DNA from: Curtobacterium sp. Leaf261
GTDB lineage: Bacteria; Actinomycetota; Actinomycetes; Actinomycetales; Microbacteriaceae
Reading direction: 5' to 3'
NCBI RefSeq assembly: GCF_001422205.1
Contig: NZ_LMMJ01000010.1
Coordinates: forward strand, 344,877 to 408,876
Length of the DNA: 64,000 nt
Shown here: positions 15,677 to 25,050 of the stretch, one piece after another
How positions within the stretch are numbered: the first letter of the stretch is position 1
Layout of the letters: each line of letters starts with the position of its first letter
The notes under the pieces: model-generated
What the model was told of the DNA's origin: nothing
The model's database searches: none
What the model saw: the letters and a program-made list of their open reading frames with translations, nothing else
Translations under genes and position numbers: made by a program

Positions 15677-16621
15677 TCAGCGGTCGGTCGGCCCCGTCAC
15701 CACGTTCTCGAACGGCCGGCCGGCGAGGTGCGCCTCGACCTGCCGGCGCACCAGCTCGATCGCCCGCGGCACGCTGAGGTCGGTGTTCCCGCCGATGTGC
15801 GGCGTCAGGACCGTGTTCGGCGTCGTCCACAGCGGGTGTCCGGCCGGGAGCGGCTCGGGGTCCGTCACGTCGAGCCCCGCTCGGAGCCGCCCGGACCTGA
15901 GCTCAGCGACGAGCGCGTCGGTGTCCACGACCTTGCCACGCGACACGTTCACCACGAGCGCCCCGTCCGGCAGTGCCGCGAGGAACGCCGCGTCGACGAG
16001 CCCCTCGGTCTCCTCGGTGAGCGGGGTGATGAGGACGACGACCTCGGCCTCCGGGAGCAGAGACGGCAGGTCGGCGAAGGCCTCGACGTCGCGGCCGTCC
16101 TGCGTGCGGGCGGTCCGGGCGACCACCGTCACGTGGGTCCGACACGCCTCGAAGCGGTCCGCGATGGCCCGCCCGATCGCGCCGTAGCCGACCACCAGCA
16201 CCTTCCGCTCCGCGAGCGAGCGCGAGGGACGGGTGTCCCAGACCTCGTGCGTGCGGTCGATCGCGAACGTGTCGATCTGCCGGAGCGAGGCGAGTGCGAG
16301 CCCGAGCGCGAGCTCGGCGGTCTCGTCGTCGTGGATGCCCCGGCCGTTCGCGAGCACCGCGTGGTCGGGGACATGGGGGAGCGCGTGCTCGTACCCGGCG
16401 CTCGGCAGCTGCAGGAGTGCGACGTTCGGCAGGTCGGCGAGGTACTGCCACCGCCGGCCACCCTCGAAGAAGAACGGCAGCACTGCGATGGTCACCTCGT
16501 CCGCGCGGGGGCTCGGCGCCTCCATGTCCCAGACGGTCAGCTCGACGCCGTCGGGGACCGGCCCGAAGCGCTCGACGAGCTCGGCGAAGGACAGCGTGAC
16601 GAGCGTGCGCCGATCAGCCAT
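15677..16621 (-). CDS. D-isomer-specific 2-hydroxyacid dehydrogenase
   Basis: 314 residues. NAD-binding signature VVGYGAIGRAIADRF (about 148-162), then the family blocks VVVLITPLTEETEGLVD and ALVVNVSRGKVVDTDALVAEL. Active-site Arg is in NVSRGK, Glu in LDVTDPEPLP and His in LTPHIGG. Reduces a 2-oxoacid (glyoxylate, hydroxypyruvate or phosphoglycerate type); it lacks the ACT domain of SerA. The ATG is 2 bases after the purL stop codon on the same strand, so it may be read through from the pur genes. Confidence 0.92.
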   Translation of the reverse strand: MADRRTLVTLSFAELVERFGPVPDGVELTVWDMEAPSPRADEVTIAVLPFFFEGGRRWQYLADLPNVALLQLPSAGYEHALPHVPDHAVLANGRGIHDDETAELALGLALASLRQIDTFAIDRTHEVWDTRPSRSLAERKVLVVGYGAIGRAIADRFEACRTHVTVVARTARTQDGRDVEAFADLPSLLPEAEVVVLITPLTEETEGLVDAAFLAALPDGALVVNVSRGKVVDTDALVAELRSGRLRAGLDVTDPEPLPAGHPLWTTPNTVLTPHIGGNTDLSVPRAIELVRRQVEAHLAGRPFENVVTGPTDR

Positions 16622-16623
16622 GA

Positions 16624-19002
16624 TCAGACGGCCGACTCGTCGGCGGCGGCCGGCGCTGCCGCGGGCTCGTCGATGACGGCGCCGAAGCGTGCCGGAAGCG
16701 TGCCGCGGTGGGTCGTCCGGAGCTCGTCGAGTGGCACCGTGAACCGGCCCTGGACCTCGAGCGCGTCCGACGCCGCATCGGTCACGCCGATCCGGAGCAC
16801 CGGGTACCCGCGGCCGTTGCAGAGGCCCTGGAACCGGACGTCGTCCTCGCGCCGGACGGTCACGATCACGCGGCCCGTCGACTCGGAGAACAGGGCGGTC
16901 GCGGCGTCGACGCCGTCGCGCTCCCCGAGCTCGTCGAGCACCACGCGGGCGCCGATGCCGAACCGGAGCACCGACTCCGCGAGCGACTGGCCGAGGCCGC
17001 CGTCCGAGAGGTCGTGCGCGCTCGTCAGGAGCTGCTCGTCGCCGGCCGCGCGCAGCAGGTCCCCGAGGCCCTTCTCGCGCTCGAGGTCGACCGCAGGTGG
17101 ACGACCACCGAGGTGCCCGTGCACCGTTCCGGCCCAGGCGGAGCCATCGAGCTCGAGCGACGTCGTGCCGAGCAGGTAGATGTTGTGGCCGTCGTCCTGC
17201 CAGCCGGACGGGATCCGCTTGGCGACGTCGTCGATGATCCCGAGCACGCCGACGACGGGTGTCGGGTGGATCGGTGTGGTGCCGGTCTGGTTGTAGAACG
17301 ACACGTTGCCGCCGGTCACCGGGATGCCGAGCTCCATGCAGCCGTCCGCGAGGCCCTCGACCGCCTCGGAGAACTGCCACATCACCTCGGGGTTCTCCGG
17401 GGAGCCGAAGTTGAGGCAGTCCGTGACCGCCGCGGGGATCGCACCCGTGACGGCGACGTTCCGGTACGCCTCGGCGAGGGCGAGTCTCGCGCCGGCGCGC
17501 GGGTCGAGGTAGCAGTAGCGGCCGTTCGCGTCCGTGGCGATCGCGACACCGAGCCCGGTCTCCTCGTCGACGCGGATCATGCCGCCGTCGTCGGGGAAGC
17601 TCAGCGCGGTGTTCCCGAGGACGTAGGTGTCGTACTGGTTCGTGACCCAGTTCTTCGACGCCATGTTCGGCGAGCCGAGGAGCTGCAGGAACTGTGCCCG
17701 GAGGGCCGGTCCGTCCTCCGGGCGGGGGAGGGACGCGGCATCGTCGGCCTGCAGGGCGTCGATCCACGTGGGGTACGCGACCGGGCGGTCGTACACCGGA
17801 CCGTCGACGGCGACCGTGCGCGGGTCGACGTTGACGATCTCCTGGCCCTGCCAGTCGATGACGAGGCGGCCCGTCCCGGTGACCTCGCCGAGGACGCTCG
17901 TCTCGACCTCCCACTTGTCGACGACGGCCATGAACGCGTCGAGCTTGTCGGGTGCGACGACCGCCATCATGCGCTCCTGGCTCTCCGACATGAGGATCTC
18001 CTCGGCGGTGAGCGTGGGGTCGCGGAGCAGGACGTCGTCGAGCGAGATGTGCATGCCGCCGTCGCCGTTCGAGGCGAGCTCGCTCGTGGCGCAGCTGATG
18101 CCCGCGGCCCCGAGGTCCTGGATGCCCTCGACGAGCTCCTTCTGGAACAGCTCGAGGCAGCACTCGATGAGCACCTTCTCGGCGAACGGGTCTCCCACCT
18201 GGACCGCCGGGCGCTTGGTGGGGCCGCCCTCGGTGAAGGTGTCGGAGGCCAGGATCGAGGCACCGCCGATGCCGTCGCCGCCGGTGCGCGCACCGAACAG
18301 GACGATCTTGTTGCCGGTGCCGGACGCGTTCGCCAGATGCAGGTCCTCGTGCCGGAGGACGCCGACGGCCAGGGCGTTGACGAGCGGGTTGCCCTGGTAG
18401 ATCGGGTCGAAGTAGGTCTCGCCACCGATGTTCGGCAGGCCGAGGCAGTTGCCGTAGAACGAGATGCCGCCGACGACGCCGTGCACGACGCGCTGGGTGT
18501 CCTCGGCGTCGATCGCGCCGAAGCGGAGCTGGTCCATCACGGCGACCGGGCGGGCACCCATCGAGATGATGTCGCGGACGATGCCGCCGACACCCGTCGC
18601 GGCGCCCTGGAACGGCTCGACGTAGGACGGGTGGTTGTGCGACTCGACCTTGAACGTGACCGCGTAGCCGTTCCCGACGTCGACGACACCGGCGTTCTCG
18701 CCCATGCCGACCATCAGGTCCTTGGTCATCTCGGGCGTGACCTTCTTGCCGAACTGCCGCAGGTAGTTCTTGCTCGACTTGTAGGAGCAGTGCTCGCTCC
18801 ACATGACGGAGTACATCGCGAGCTCGCCCGACGTGGGGCGGCGGCCGAGGATCTCGCGGATCCTGGCGTACTCGTCGGCCTTGAGCCCGAGCGCCTCGTA
18901 CGGCTGCTCCTTGTCCGGCGTCGCCGCGGCGTCCTGGACGGTGTCGGGTGCGGGGGGCGTGTACGTCGTCACGGGTGCGTCTGCTCTTTCCGTGCTCGTC
19001 AC
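16624..19002 (-). CDS. purL: Phosphoribosylformylglycinamidine synthase subunit PurL
   Basis: 792 residues; large subunit of FGAM synthase, which converts FGAR to FGAM with ATP and ammonia supplied by PurQ, PurS bridging them. Small-type PurL motifs: [12 protein letters not shown] near the start (catalytic His), [45 protein letters not shown] (in part), and later [17 protein letters not shown]. The start GTG 19002 overlaps the purQ stop (GTGA). A second GTG at 18972 has a better-spaced GA-rich stretch (GGAAAGAG), so the true start may be either. Confidence 0.98.
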   Translation of the reverse strand: MTSTERADAPVTTYTPPAPDTVQDAAATPDKEQPYEALGLKADEYARIREILGRRPTSGELAMYSVMWSEHCSYKSSKNYLRQFGKKVTPEMTKDLMVGMGENAGVVDVGNGYAVTFKVESHNHPSYVEPFQGAATGVGGIVRDIISMGARPVAVMDQLRFGAIDAEDTQRVVHGVVGGISFYGNCLGLPNIGGETYFDPIYQGNPLVNALAVGVLRHEDLHLANASGTGNKIVLFGARTGGDGIGGASILASDTFTEGGPTKRPAVQVGDPFAEKVLIECCLELFQKELVEGIQDLGAAGISCATSELASNGDGGMHISLDDVLLRDPTLTAEEILMSESQERMMAVVAPDKLDAFMAVVDKWEVETSVLGEVTGTGRLVIDWQGQEIVNVDPRTVAVDGPVYDRPVAYPTWIDALQADDAASLPRPEDGPALRAQFLQLLGSPNMASKNWVTNQYDTYVLGNTALSFPDDGGMIRVDEETGLGVAIATDANGRYCYLDPRAGARLALAEAYRNVAVTGAIPAAVTDCLNFGSPENPEVMWQFSEAVEGLADGCMELGIPVTGGNVSFYNQTGTTPIHPTPVVGVLGIIDDVAKRIPSGWQDDGHNIYLLGTTSLELDGSAWAGTVHGHLGGRPPAVDLEREKGLGDLLRAAGDEQLLTSAHDLSDGGLGQSLAESVLRFGIGARVVLDELGERDGVDAATALFSESTGRVIVTVRREDDVRFQGLCNGRGYPVLRIGVTDAASDALEVQGRFTVPLDELRTTHRGTLPARFGAVIDEPAAAPAAADESAV

Positions 19003-19694
19003 TTGACGAGCGTCGACTCGATGACCGAGGTGAAGAAGGTGAGGCCGTCGGTCCCGGAGGACATCGCGGCCCTGGTGTCCGGACCGTAGCCGGGCTCGGT
19101 GGCGTGCTCCGGGTGCGGCATGAGTCCGACGACGTTGCCGCGCTCGTTCGAGACCCCGGCGATGTCGTCGATGGAACCGTTCGGGTTGACGCCGACGTAG
19201 CGGAACGTCACCTGACCCTGACCCTCGATGCGCTTGATCGTCTCGGCGTCGGCGACGAACCGGCCGTCCGCGTTCTTGAGCGGGATGGTGATCTCCTGCT
19301 CGGCGGCGAAGCCGCTCGTCCAGACGGTGTCGGCGTTCTCGACGCGGAGGCGCTGGTCGCGGCGGATGAACTGCTGGTGGGCGTTCCGGGTGTGCGCGCC
19401 CGGCACGAGACGGGCCTCGGCGAGCATCTGGAAGCCGTTGCAGATGCCGAGCACGGGGACGCCGCGGCCTGCGGCGTCGATGACCTCGGCCATGATCGGG
19501 GCCTTCGCGGCGATGGCGCCAGCGCGGAGGTAGTCGCCGTAGGAGAACCCGCCGGGGAGCACGATCGCGTCGACGCCCTGCAGGTCGTGGTCGCCGTGCC
19601 AGAGCGCGACGGGGGTGGCACCGGCGAGGCGGACCGCCCGCTGGGCGTCACGGTCGTCGAGTGAACCCGGGAAGGTGATGACCCCGATGCGCAT
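18999..19694 (-). CDS. purQ: Phosphoribosylformylglycinamidine synthase subunit PurQ (glutaminase)
   Basis: 231 residues; class I glutamine amidotransferase that releases ammonia for PurL. Begins [11 protein letters not shown] with [16 protein letters not shown]; the nucleophile Cys is in [11 protein letters not shown], and His/Glu in [12 protein letters not shown]. Length typical (about 225). Its ATG overlaps the purS stop by one base, and its own stop overlaps the purL start, so all three subunits are translationally coupled. Confidence 0.98.
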   Translation of the reverse strand: MRIGVITFPGSLDDRDAQRAVRLAGATPVALWHGDHDLQGVDAIVLPGGFSYGDYLRAGAIAAKAPIMAEVIDAAGRGVPVLGICNGFQMLAEARLVPGAHTRNAHQQFIRRDQRLRVENADTVWTSGFAAEQEITIPLKNADGRFVADAETIKRIEGQGQVTFRYVGVNPNGSIDDIAGVSNERGNVVGLMPHPEHATEPGYGPDTRAAMSSGTDGLTFFTSVIESTLVK

Positions 19695-19945
19695 CAGGCG
19701 CCTTCGACGCTGACGCTGACGACGTCCTCGATCACGGCGTTCGAGAAGATGTCGACCGCCAGTTCCCGGACCTCGGCGAGCTTCACGTCGTCGACGGGAC
19801 CGTCCACCGACACCTCGAACCGCTTGCCGATCCGGACGTTCGCGAGGTCGGCCTTGCCGAGACGGGCGAGGGCACTGCCGACGGCCTTGCCCTGGGGGTC
19901 GAGGATCTCGGCCTTCGGCATGACCTCGACGACGATGATTGGCAC
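19694..19945 (-). CDS. purS: Phosphoribosylformylglycinamidine synthase subunit PurS
   Basis: 83 residues. Small bridging subunit that holds PurQ on PurL. The start GTG 19945 (then [20 protein letters not shown]) is chosen because GGAG stands 8 bases upstream; a GTG 9 bases earlier would remove that spacing. The PKAEILDP(Q)GKAV block and C-terminal [16 protein letters not shown] match the family. It is the first gene of purS-purQ-purL. Confidence 0.95.
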   Translation of the reverse strand: MPIIVVEVMPKAEILDPQGKAVGSALARLGKADLANVRIGKRFEVSVDGPVDDVKLAEVRELAVDIFSNAVIEDVVSVSVEGA

Positions 19946-20073
19946 CTTGTTCACTCCAGCGCGATGGGGGAAGGGACCGGACCAGTCTACGGGGCGCCCG
20001 GTGGCGCGCCGGGCGCTGACCGGGCCTCCCGTCCGATGGCGGCGACGCTTGCGCGTCCCGGATCCGAGGGGTA

Positions 20074-20103
20074 TGTTCCAAGTGGAATAGTCACGTTGGA
20101 ACA
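20074..20103. promoter_or_regulatory. Probable PadR operator (three half-sites)
   Basis: TGTTCCAA (20074-20081) and TTGGAACA (20096-20103) are exact inverted copies. TGGAA (20083-20087) makes a second, tighter palindrome with TTCCA. The site is 18-47 bases upstream of the PadR start and overlaps the likely promoter, so autoregulation is expected. Confidence 0.65.
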
Positions 20104-20105
20104 AT

Positions 20106-20121
20106 CGGACTGGAGGAACGG
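20106..20121. repeat. GGACTGGAGGAACGG copy acting as ribosome site
   Basis: A variant of the dispersed repeat lies at the start of the PadR gene; its GGAGG is the Shine-Dalgarno sequence 4 bases before GTG 20121. Confidence 0.4.
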
Positions 20122-20759
20122 TGCCGGAACTCACGCCACTCGCCTTCTCCGCGCTCGGCCTGCTCTCCGAGGGGCCGATGCACCCGTACGAGATGTTCCA
20201 GACGATGATCGCCAGGGGCGACGACCGGAACGTCAAGGTCCGTCCCGGCACGCTGTACCACCAGGTCGGACGTCTCACCGAGCTCGGCTACGCGGTCGAG
20301 GCCGGCACGGAGCGCGAGGGCAACCGCCCCGAGCGCACCCGCTACGCCATCACCGACGCGGGGCGGGACGTCCTCCGTGACGCCCTGTTCCGGATGGTGT
20401 CGCTCCCGGCGGAGGAGTACCCGTCCTTCCACCTGGCGATGTCCGAGCTCGAGAACCTGGCGGCGGCCGATGCCGTCCGGGCGCTCGAGCGCCGGATCGG
20501 TGCGTTGCTGGCCGATCGCGCCCGCTACCAGGACGACATCGACGGCGTCCGCGGCAGGGAGCTCGCCGAGCGCTACTGGCTCGACGTGTCGTACGTGCAT
20601 GCCATGCTCGCCGCACAGATCGAGTGGTTGCGCGTCCTCGTCGATCGCATCCGCAGCGGCGACCTCCCCTGGACGGGACCCGCCGTCCCCCACGACTCCC
20701 CGGCGATCGGCACCCCGGCCGCCGGACCCGTCATCACCACGAAGGAACCCACTCGATGA
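20121..20759 (+). CDS. PadR family transcriptional regulator
   Basis: 212 residues. N-terminal winged helix (about 5-80): LAFSALGLLSEGPMHPYEMFQTM, then VRPGTLYHQVGRLTELGYAV and the wing ERTRYAITDAGRDVL, as in PadR. The C-terminal Vir_C2-like helical domain (about 100-190) dimerises. Its stop overlaps the start of the DHA2 exporter (ATGA), so it almost certainly controls that pump. A palindromic operator lies just upstream. Confidence 0.95.
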   Translation: MPELTPLAFSALGLLSEGPMHPYEMFQTMIARGDDRNVKVRPGTLYHQVGRLTELGYAVEAGTEREGNRPERTRYAITDAGRDVLRDALFRMVSLPAEEYPSFHLAMSELENLAAADAVRALERRIGALLADRARYQDDIDGVRGRELAERYWLDVSYVHAMLAAQIEWLRVLVDRIRSGDLPWTGPAVPHDSPAIGTPAAGPVITTKEPTR

Positions 20760-22492
20760 CCTCCACATCCACCGCTCTGCCCGGCGGCATGACCGTCGAG
20801 AAGAAGCCATGGCCGGCGCTCTGGGCGCTCGTCATCGGCTTCTTCATGATCCTCGTCGACTCCACGATCGTGTCCGTGGCGATCCCGACCATCTCCTCCA
20901 AGCTCGACGCCGACATCAACGCGGTGATCTGGGTCACGAGCGCGTACCTGCTCGCCTACGCCGTGCCGCTGCTCGTCACCGGGCGGCTCGGCGACCGGTT
21001 CGGGCCGAAGAACCTCTACCTCATCGGCCTCGCGGTGTTCACGCTGTCGTCGCTCTGGTGCGGGTTCGCGGGGTCCATCGAGATGCTCATCGTCGCCCGT
21101 GTCGTGCAGGGCCTCGGTGCCGCGCTCATGACGCCACAGACCATGGCCGTCATCACCCGGATGTTCCCGCCGGACAAGCGCGGCGCGGCGATGGGCCTCT
21201 GGGGCGCCGTCGCCGGGGTCGCCACGCTCGTCGGACCGATCGCGGGCGGACTGCTCGTCGACAGCCTCGGCTGGGAGTGGATCTTCTTCGTGAACGTCCC
21301 CGTCGGCATCGTGGCGTTCGTGCTCGCGGTGCGGCTCGTCCCGCAGTTCGAGAAGCACGCCCACTCCTTCGACTGGCTCGGCGTCGCGCTCAGCGCGGTC
21401 GGCCTGTTCCTCGTCGTGTTCGGCATCCAGGAGGGCGAGACGTACAAGTGGGGGACCATCACCGGTCCGGTCACCGTCTGGGGCATGATCATCGCGGGCA
21501 TCGTCGTGCTCGTCGCCTTCGTGTTCTGGCAGCGCGTCCGGAAGGGTGATGCGCTCCTGCCGCTCGGGCTCTTCAAGGACCGGAACTTCACGCTCGCGAA
21601 CATCGCGATCACGGCGGTCGGCCTCTCGATCTCGTCCTTCGCCCTGCCGCTCATCCTCTGGGCCCAGGACGTCAAGGGCTTCTCGCCGACCACCTCGGCG
21701 CTGCTCCTCACCCCGATGGCCGTCGTGTCGATGGGGGTCGCCCCGGTCGTCGGCAAGAACCTGCACCGGTGGAACCCGCGCTGGGTGGCCGCGTTCGGCC
21801 TCGCCTTCTTCTCGGGTGGGCTCTTCTGGGTCGGCACGGTCGTCCGCGGCAACGACCCGTGGTGGTCCGTCATCGCCCCGGCCGTCGTGCTCGGGCTCGG
21901 CTCGGGTGCCATGTGGGGGCCGCTCTCCGTCGCGGCGACCCGGAACCTGCCCCCGCGGCTCGCCGGGGCCGGGGCCGGTGTGTTCAACACGACGCGCCAG
22001 GTCGGCGCGGTCCTCGGCTCCGCGGCGATCGCGGCGGTCATCGAGGCCAGGATCACGGCGAACTTCCCCGCCGGGGCCGGTTCGTCGGGGTCGACCGGGT
22101 CAGCCGGCTCGACCGGCGAGGGCGCGACGAGTTCGCTCGGTGTCCTGCCGTCGTTCCTGCACGCGCCGTTCTCGTCGGCGATGGGCGAGGCGATGCTCCT
22201 GCCGGCCGCGGTCATCATCGTGGCGTTCGTCGCGGCGCTGTTCTTCGCCAAGCCCCAGCCCGTGTCGTGGGGTGCGGCGCCCGCGGGGACCCCCGCGCAG
22301 GCTCCGGCGGGCGAGGCGCCGGTGTCGCCCGAGGTCGGGGCCCCGGAGTCGCCGGCCGAGGCTCCCGCGGTCGAGCACCACCCCGCGCACGCCGCCGCGC
22401 ACCACGCCGCGCACGCCGCCGCGCCGGCGCCGTCGACCCCCGACGAGGAGCTGGCCGCCACCGAGCACGCGGGGCGGCACACGGCGGAGTAG
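20756..22492 (+). CDS. DHA2 family MFS drug exporter (EmrB/QacA type)
   Basis: 578 residues, 14 predicted membrane segments between about 18 and 505. Motif A-like LLVTGRLGDRFGPKNLYLIG after helix 2, motif C-like GAVAGVATLVGPIAGGLLVD in helix 5, and IFFVNVPVGIVAFVLA typical of DHA2. Exports toxic organic compounds by proton antiport. The C-terminal about 70 residues are an Ala/Pro/Glu/His-rich tail (HHPAHAAAHHAAHAAAP) outside the fold, not usual in the family. Start ATG 20756 overlaps the PadR stop. Confidence 0.94.
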   Translation: MTSTSTALPGGMTVEKKPWPALWALVIGFFMILVDSTIVSVAIPTISSKLDADINAVIWVTSAYLLAYAVPLLVTGRLGDRFGPKNLYLIGLAVFTLSSLWCGFAGSIEMLIVARVVQGLGAALMTPQTMAVITRMFPPDKRGAAMGLWGAVAGVATLVGPIAGGLLVDSLGWEWIFFVNVPVGIVAFVLAVRLVPQFEKHAHSFDWLGVALSAVGLFLVVFGIQEGETYKWGTITGPVTVWGMIIAGIVVLVAFVFWQRVRKGDALLPLGLFKDRNFTLANIAITAVGLSISSFALPLILWAQDVKGFSPTTSALLLTPMAVVSMGVAPVVGKNLHRWNPRWVAAFGLAFFSGGLFWVGTVVRGNDPWWSVIAPAVVLGLGSGAMWGPLSVAATRNLPPRLAGAGAGVFNTTRQVGAVLGSAAIAAVIEARITANFPAGAGSSGSTGSAGSTGEGATSSLGVLPSFLHAPFSSAMGEAMLLPAAVIIVAFVAALFFAKPQPVSWGAAPAGTPAQAPAGEAPVSPEVGAPESPAEAPAVEHHPAHAAAHHAAHAAAPAPSTPDEELAATEHAGRHTAE

Positions 22493-22506
22493 TCCCCTCC
22501 GCTTCC

Positions 22507-22581
22507 GCACGACACCGCTCTCCCGACGGAACACCGCTCTCTCGCGCGGTGCGATGTCGGAAGGGCGGTGTTCTGTCGTGC
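22507..22581. terminator. Long two-part hairpin between convergent genes
   Basis: The right arm GCGGTGTTCTGTCGTGC (22565-22581) pairs with GAACACCGC (22529-22537) and GCACGACA (22507-22514); 14 bases separate the two left parts. The left side also carries a direct repeat ACACCGCTCTC. Probable two-way terminator. Confidence 0.5.
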
Positions 22582-22593
22582 CGGCATGAGGCG

Positions 22594-22612
22594 TGCCGGG
22601 CCGGGCCGGGCC
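22594..22612. repeat. CCGGG pentanucleotide repeat
   Basis: Four tandem GCCGG-type units before the CtaG-like gene end. Confidence 0.6.
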
Positions 22613-22625
22613 GGGCCAGCCGGGC

Positions 22626-23447
22626 CTACTGCCGGAACCGGTCCAGGTGCTCCTGCGTCAGGGCGTCCATCTCCTCGTCGGTCAGCGCGTCCACGGCACG
22701 GGCCTCACGGCGGTCGCTCCGCTGCCACCGGATGAAGAGCGTGATGAGCACGGGGATGTCCGCGATCTCGGCGATGAACCAGAGCAGGTCGCCCGCCAGG
22801 TGCTGGTCCCGGAGCGGCGTCGGGAACCACGCCGGCCCCGATGCCATCTCGGTGGCGTGGTCGAGCACCGAGTTCGTGATCCGCAGCACGATGCCCGGGA
22901 TCGCGTCGAGCATGAGCTCCACGAACGCGAGCATGAACTCGGCCGTCACGAAGGTGCTCGAGCGGATGACGTCCGGCTCCGTGAGCGGCAGGATCAGGGC
23001 GAACCCGAGCACCGGCACGAGCACCGTGATCGCGAGCGCCCAGACCGCCGACTCCCGGATCGACGCGGCCATCGGGGTGAGCAGGATCGCGAACAGGGCG
23101 AGCGCGACGATCGGCGAGACGATCGCGTTGCCGAGGACGCGGACCGGCCGGGAATGCATCAGCCGGTCCGCCGACGCCGCCGCGCGGGTCCCTCCGCCGA
23201 GCCGCAGGAGGGCGACCGGCGCGCCGAGCGCGGCGAACGTCGGCACGGCGAAGAACAGCAGGGCGAGCCGGAGCACGAAGGCCCACCGGAGCTCGCGGTC
23301 GTAGACGCCGACGATGCCGAACTGGAGCACTGCGAAGAGCGCGACCGATGCCGCGAACGACAGCACGCGGGCGGCCGGCCACCGGTGCCCTCGACGGCGT
23401 GCGACGACGAGCCACCGGCCGTAGACCACGACCGCGGCGAGGATCAT
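22626..23447 (-). CDS. Cytochrome c oxidase assembly protein, CtaG/caa3 type
   Basis: 273 residues from the first ATG, with about seven membrane helices. Conserved words include PTFAALGAPVALLR, LMHSRPVRVLG (helix after the His-Pro region of the family) and ALILPLTEPDV. Family members help assemble the copper centre of terminal oxidases, or are of unknown function in actinobacteria. Start is uncertain: the frame is open upstream through a first-helix-like FWSIWHVDLLAVL, and a perfect AGGAGG at 23511-23516 lies 6 bases before an in-frame ACG at 23504. The ATG at 23447 has no ribosome site and would cut the first helix. No ATG, GTG or TTG is in frame near AGGAGG. Confidence 0.85.
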   Translation of the reverse strand: MILAAVVVYGRWLVVARRRGHRWPAARVLSFAASVALFAVLQFGIVGVYDRELRWAFVLRLALLFFAVPTFAALGAPVALLRLGGGTRAAASADRLMHSRPVRVLGNAIVSPIVALALFAILLTPMAASIRESAVWALAITVLVPVLGFALILPLTEPDVIRSSTFVTAEFMLAFVELMLDAIPGIVLRITNSVLDHATEMASGPAWFPTPLRDQHLAGDLLWFIAEIADIPVLITLFIRWQRSDRREARAVDALTDEEMDALTQEHLDRFRQ

Positions 23448-23510
23448 CAGGACCGCGAGCAGGTCGACGTGCCAGATGCTCCAGAAGACGGCGGGCGTTG
23501 GCGTGGCGGG

Positions 23511-23516
23511 CCTCCT
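23511..23516 (-). promoter_or_regulatory. Perfect Shine-Dalgarno without a standard start codon
   Basis: AGGAGG on the minus strand. In-frame ACG codons follow at 23504 and 23498, but no ATG/GTG/TTG in the right frame. Suggests a non-standard start for the CtaG-like gene, or a base error. Confidence 0.5.
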
Positions 23517-23620
23517 GGGAGCGATCGACGGGTGCTCCCCATTGTGGATCCGCGAGGACGGGAGGCCCGCCCCGGCCGGGTGAGAGTCGGTTCAGCCCGG
23601 CGCGTGGTCCGCACCACGGG

Positions 23621-24403
23621 TCATGCGGCGGAGCGACGGTCCGTCACACGACCGATCACTCCGGCGATCGTCGCACCGAGCGCCGGGAACACCACGAACA
23701 CCCAGAGCTGTCCGAGCCAGTCGGACCCGGCGAACACCGCCGTGGCGAACGACCGCGCGGGGTTCAGCGACGCGTTGTCGATCGGGATCGCGACGAGCAG
23801 CATGATCGTCAGGGTCCCGCCGATCACGATCGGCGCGAACGTCGTCGTCGCCGTCCCGGCGGTCACCCGGAGGATCACGGTGACGAAGAGTGCCGTGACG
23901 ATGGTCTCGACGATCGCGGCACCGGCGAACCCGAATCCGCCGGGCGACCGTGTGCCGAACCCGTTCGACGCGAGACCGCCGTCGAGCGCGGCGGCGGCGA
24001 ACCCATCGGGGCCCTGCGCCGCGAGCAACACGACGGCCCCGGCCCCGAGCGTCGCGCCCACGACCTGCGCGACCACGTAGGGCGCGACGTCGCGCCACGG
24101 CAGGCGTCCGGCGATCGCGAGGCCGAGGGAGACAGCGGGGTTGAAGTGCCCACCGCTCACCGGTCCGAACGCGGTGGCGGCGATCATCACCGTCAGGCCG
24201 AGGGTCAGCGCGACACCGAGGAACCCGGTCCCGAGGAGCCCCGTGTCGTCGCCGGACGGGAACACCGCGGTGAAGGTCGCGGCACCGATCAGGGCGAAGA
24301 CGAGGAGGAACGTGCCGGTGGCCTCGGCTCCGAGGCGGGCTGTGAGCGACGACGTGTTCAGCGTTCGGTCAGGGGTGGACGGGGTAGGAATGGTTCGAGA
24401 CAT
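23621..24403 (-). CDS. Aquaporin (MIP family, AqpZ-like)
   Basis: 260 residues with six membrane helices and two NPA boxes: HFNPAVS (NPA at 88-90) and SLNPARS (NPA at 214-216, with the selectivity-filter Arg217 after it). The first helix begins AEATGTFLLVF and a conserved Glu is in AAIVETIVT. Residue pattern suggests a water channel rather than a glycerol facilitator. It is divergent from the Fur-type gene, whose operator palindrome is 66 bases from this start; joint control is possible, as some aquaporins pass hydrogen peroxide (family knowledge). Confidence 0.95.
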   Translation of the reverse strand: MSRTIPTPSTPDRTLNTSSLTARLGAEATGTFLLVFALIGAATFTAVFPSGDDTGLLGTGFLGVALTLGLTVMIAATAFGPVSGGHFNPAVSLGLAIAGRLPWRDVAPYVVAQVVGATLGAGAVVLLAAQGPDGFAAAALDGGLASNGFGTRSPGGFGFAGAAIVETIVTALFVTVILRVTAGTATTTFAPIVIGGTLTIMLLVAIPIDNASLNPARSFATAVFAGSDWLGQLWVFVVFPALGATIAGVIGRVTDRRSAA

Positions 24404-24469
24404 CGTGGAATGTTGGCGGTGAAACACTGAACACCTACCGAATGTCATGCGGTGATCGTGTGGCATAGT

Positions 24470-24484
24470 CTTGAGTGACTCAAG
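24470..24484. promoter_or_regulatory. Perfect 15-base palindrome, probable Fur-type operator
   Basis: CTTGAGT-G-ACTCAAG lies 10 bases before the Fur-type start codon and just after a CATAGT -10-like box (24464-24469). Placement over the transcription start suits autorepression. Confidence 0.65.
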
Positions 24485-24494
24485 GGAGTGCATG

Positions 24495-24950
24495 ATGACG
24501 ATCGATGACATGGACGTCCGAGCACTGCAGACCGCCGGGCTCCGGGTGACCGCCACGCGTCGCGCCGTCCTCGCCGCCACGACCCGGATCCCGCACGCGG
24601 CCGTCGACCAGATCGTGTCCGCGATCCAGGACGACCTCCCGAACACGAGTCCCCAGGCCGTGTACGGCGTGCTCGGCGCGCTCACCGGCGCAGGGCTCCT
24701 CCGCCGGATCGAGCCGGCCGGGTCCGCGGCACGGTACGAGCGGCGCATCGGCGACAACCACCACCACGTCGTCTGCACGGTCTGCGGGGCCATCGGCGAC
24801 GTCGACTGCGCCGTCGGGGCGGCACCGTGCCTGACCCCGTCCGAGACCAACGGGTTCACCGTGAACACCGCCGAGGTCACCTTCTGGGGGCTCTGCGCGG
24901 CGTGTGCGGCTGCCGACGACGACGTCCTGACCGACACCGTCACCGCCTGA
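24495..24950 (+). CDS. Fur family regulator (FurA/CatR-like, catalase-linked)
   Basis: 151 residues. DNA-binding winged helix (about 10-85: [37 protein letters not shown]) and a dimer/metal domain with [10 protein letters not shown] and the second CxxC in [10 protein letters not shown], a structural zinc site. Gene order Fur-type regulator then catalase is the classical peroxide-sensing arrangement of actinobacteria. ATG 24495 has AAGGGAG 6 bases upstream; the ATG one codon earlier is also possible. Proposed autorepressor and repressor of the catalase gene. Confidence 0.92.
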   Translation: MTIDDMDVRALQTAGLRVTATRRAVLAATTRIPHAAVDQIVSAIQDDLPNTSPQAVYGVLGALTGAGLLRRIEPAGSAARYERRIGDNHHHVVCTVCGAIGDVDCAVGAAPCLTPSETNGFTVNTAEVTFWGLCAACAAADDDVLTDTVTA

Positions 24951-24975
24951 TCCCGTGCGTCGAGACGACACCACC

Positions 24976-25035
24976 CCGACGACCACCAGCCCGACGACCA
25001 CCCGCCTGACGACCACCCGCCTGACGAATCCACCA
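24976..25035. repeat. 15-base tandem repeat in catalase leader
   Basis: CCGACGACCACCAGC, CCGACGACCACCCGC, CTGACGACCACCCGC and a decayed fourth copy lie between the Fur stop and the catalase ribosome site. They preserve reading frame, but no start upstream is supported. Confidence 0.75.
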
Positions 25036-25050
25036 CACCGAGGAGGACCC

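Noticed and set aside
15677..18802. 1041-residue minus-strand frame
   Set aside because: Only its last 314 residues, the hydroxyacid dehydrogenase, are real; the rest is purL in the wrong frame.
16708..19089. 793-residue plus-strand frame
   Set aside because: Antisense of purL; no start signal or recognisable motif.
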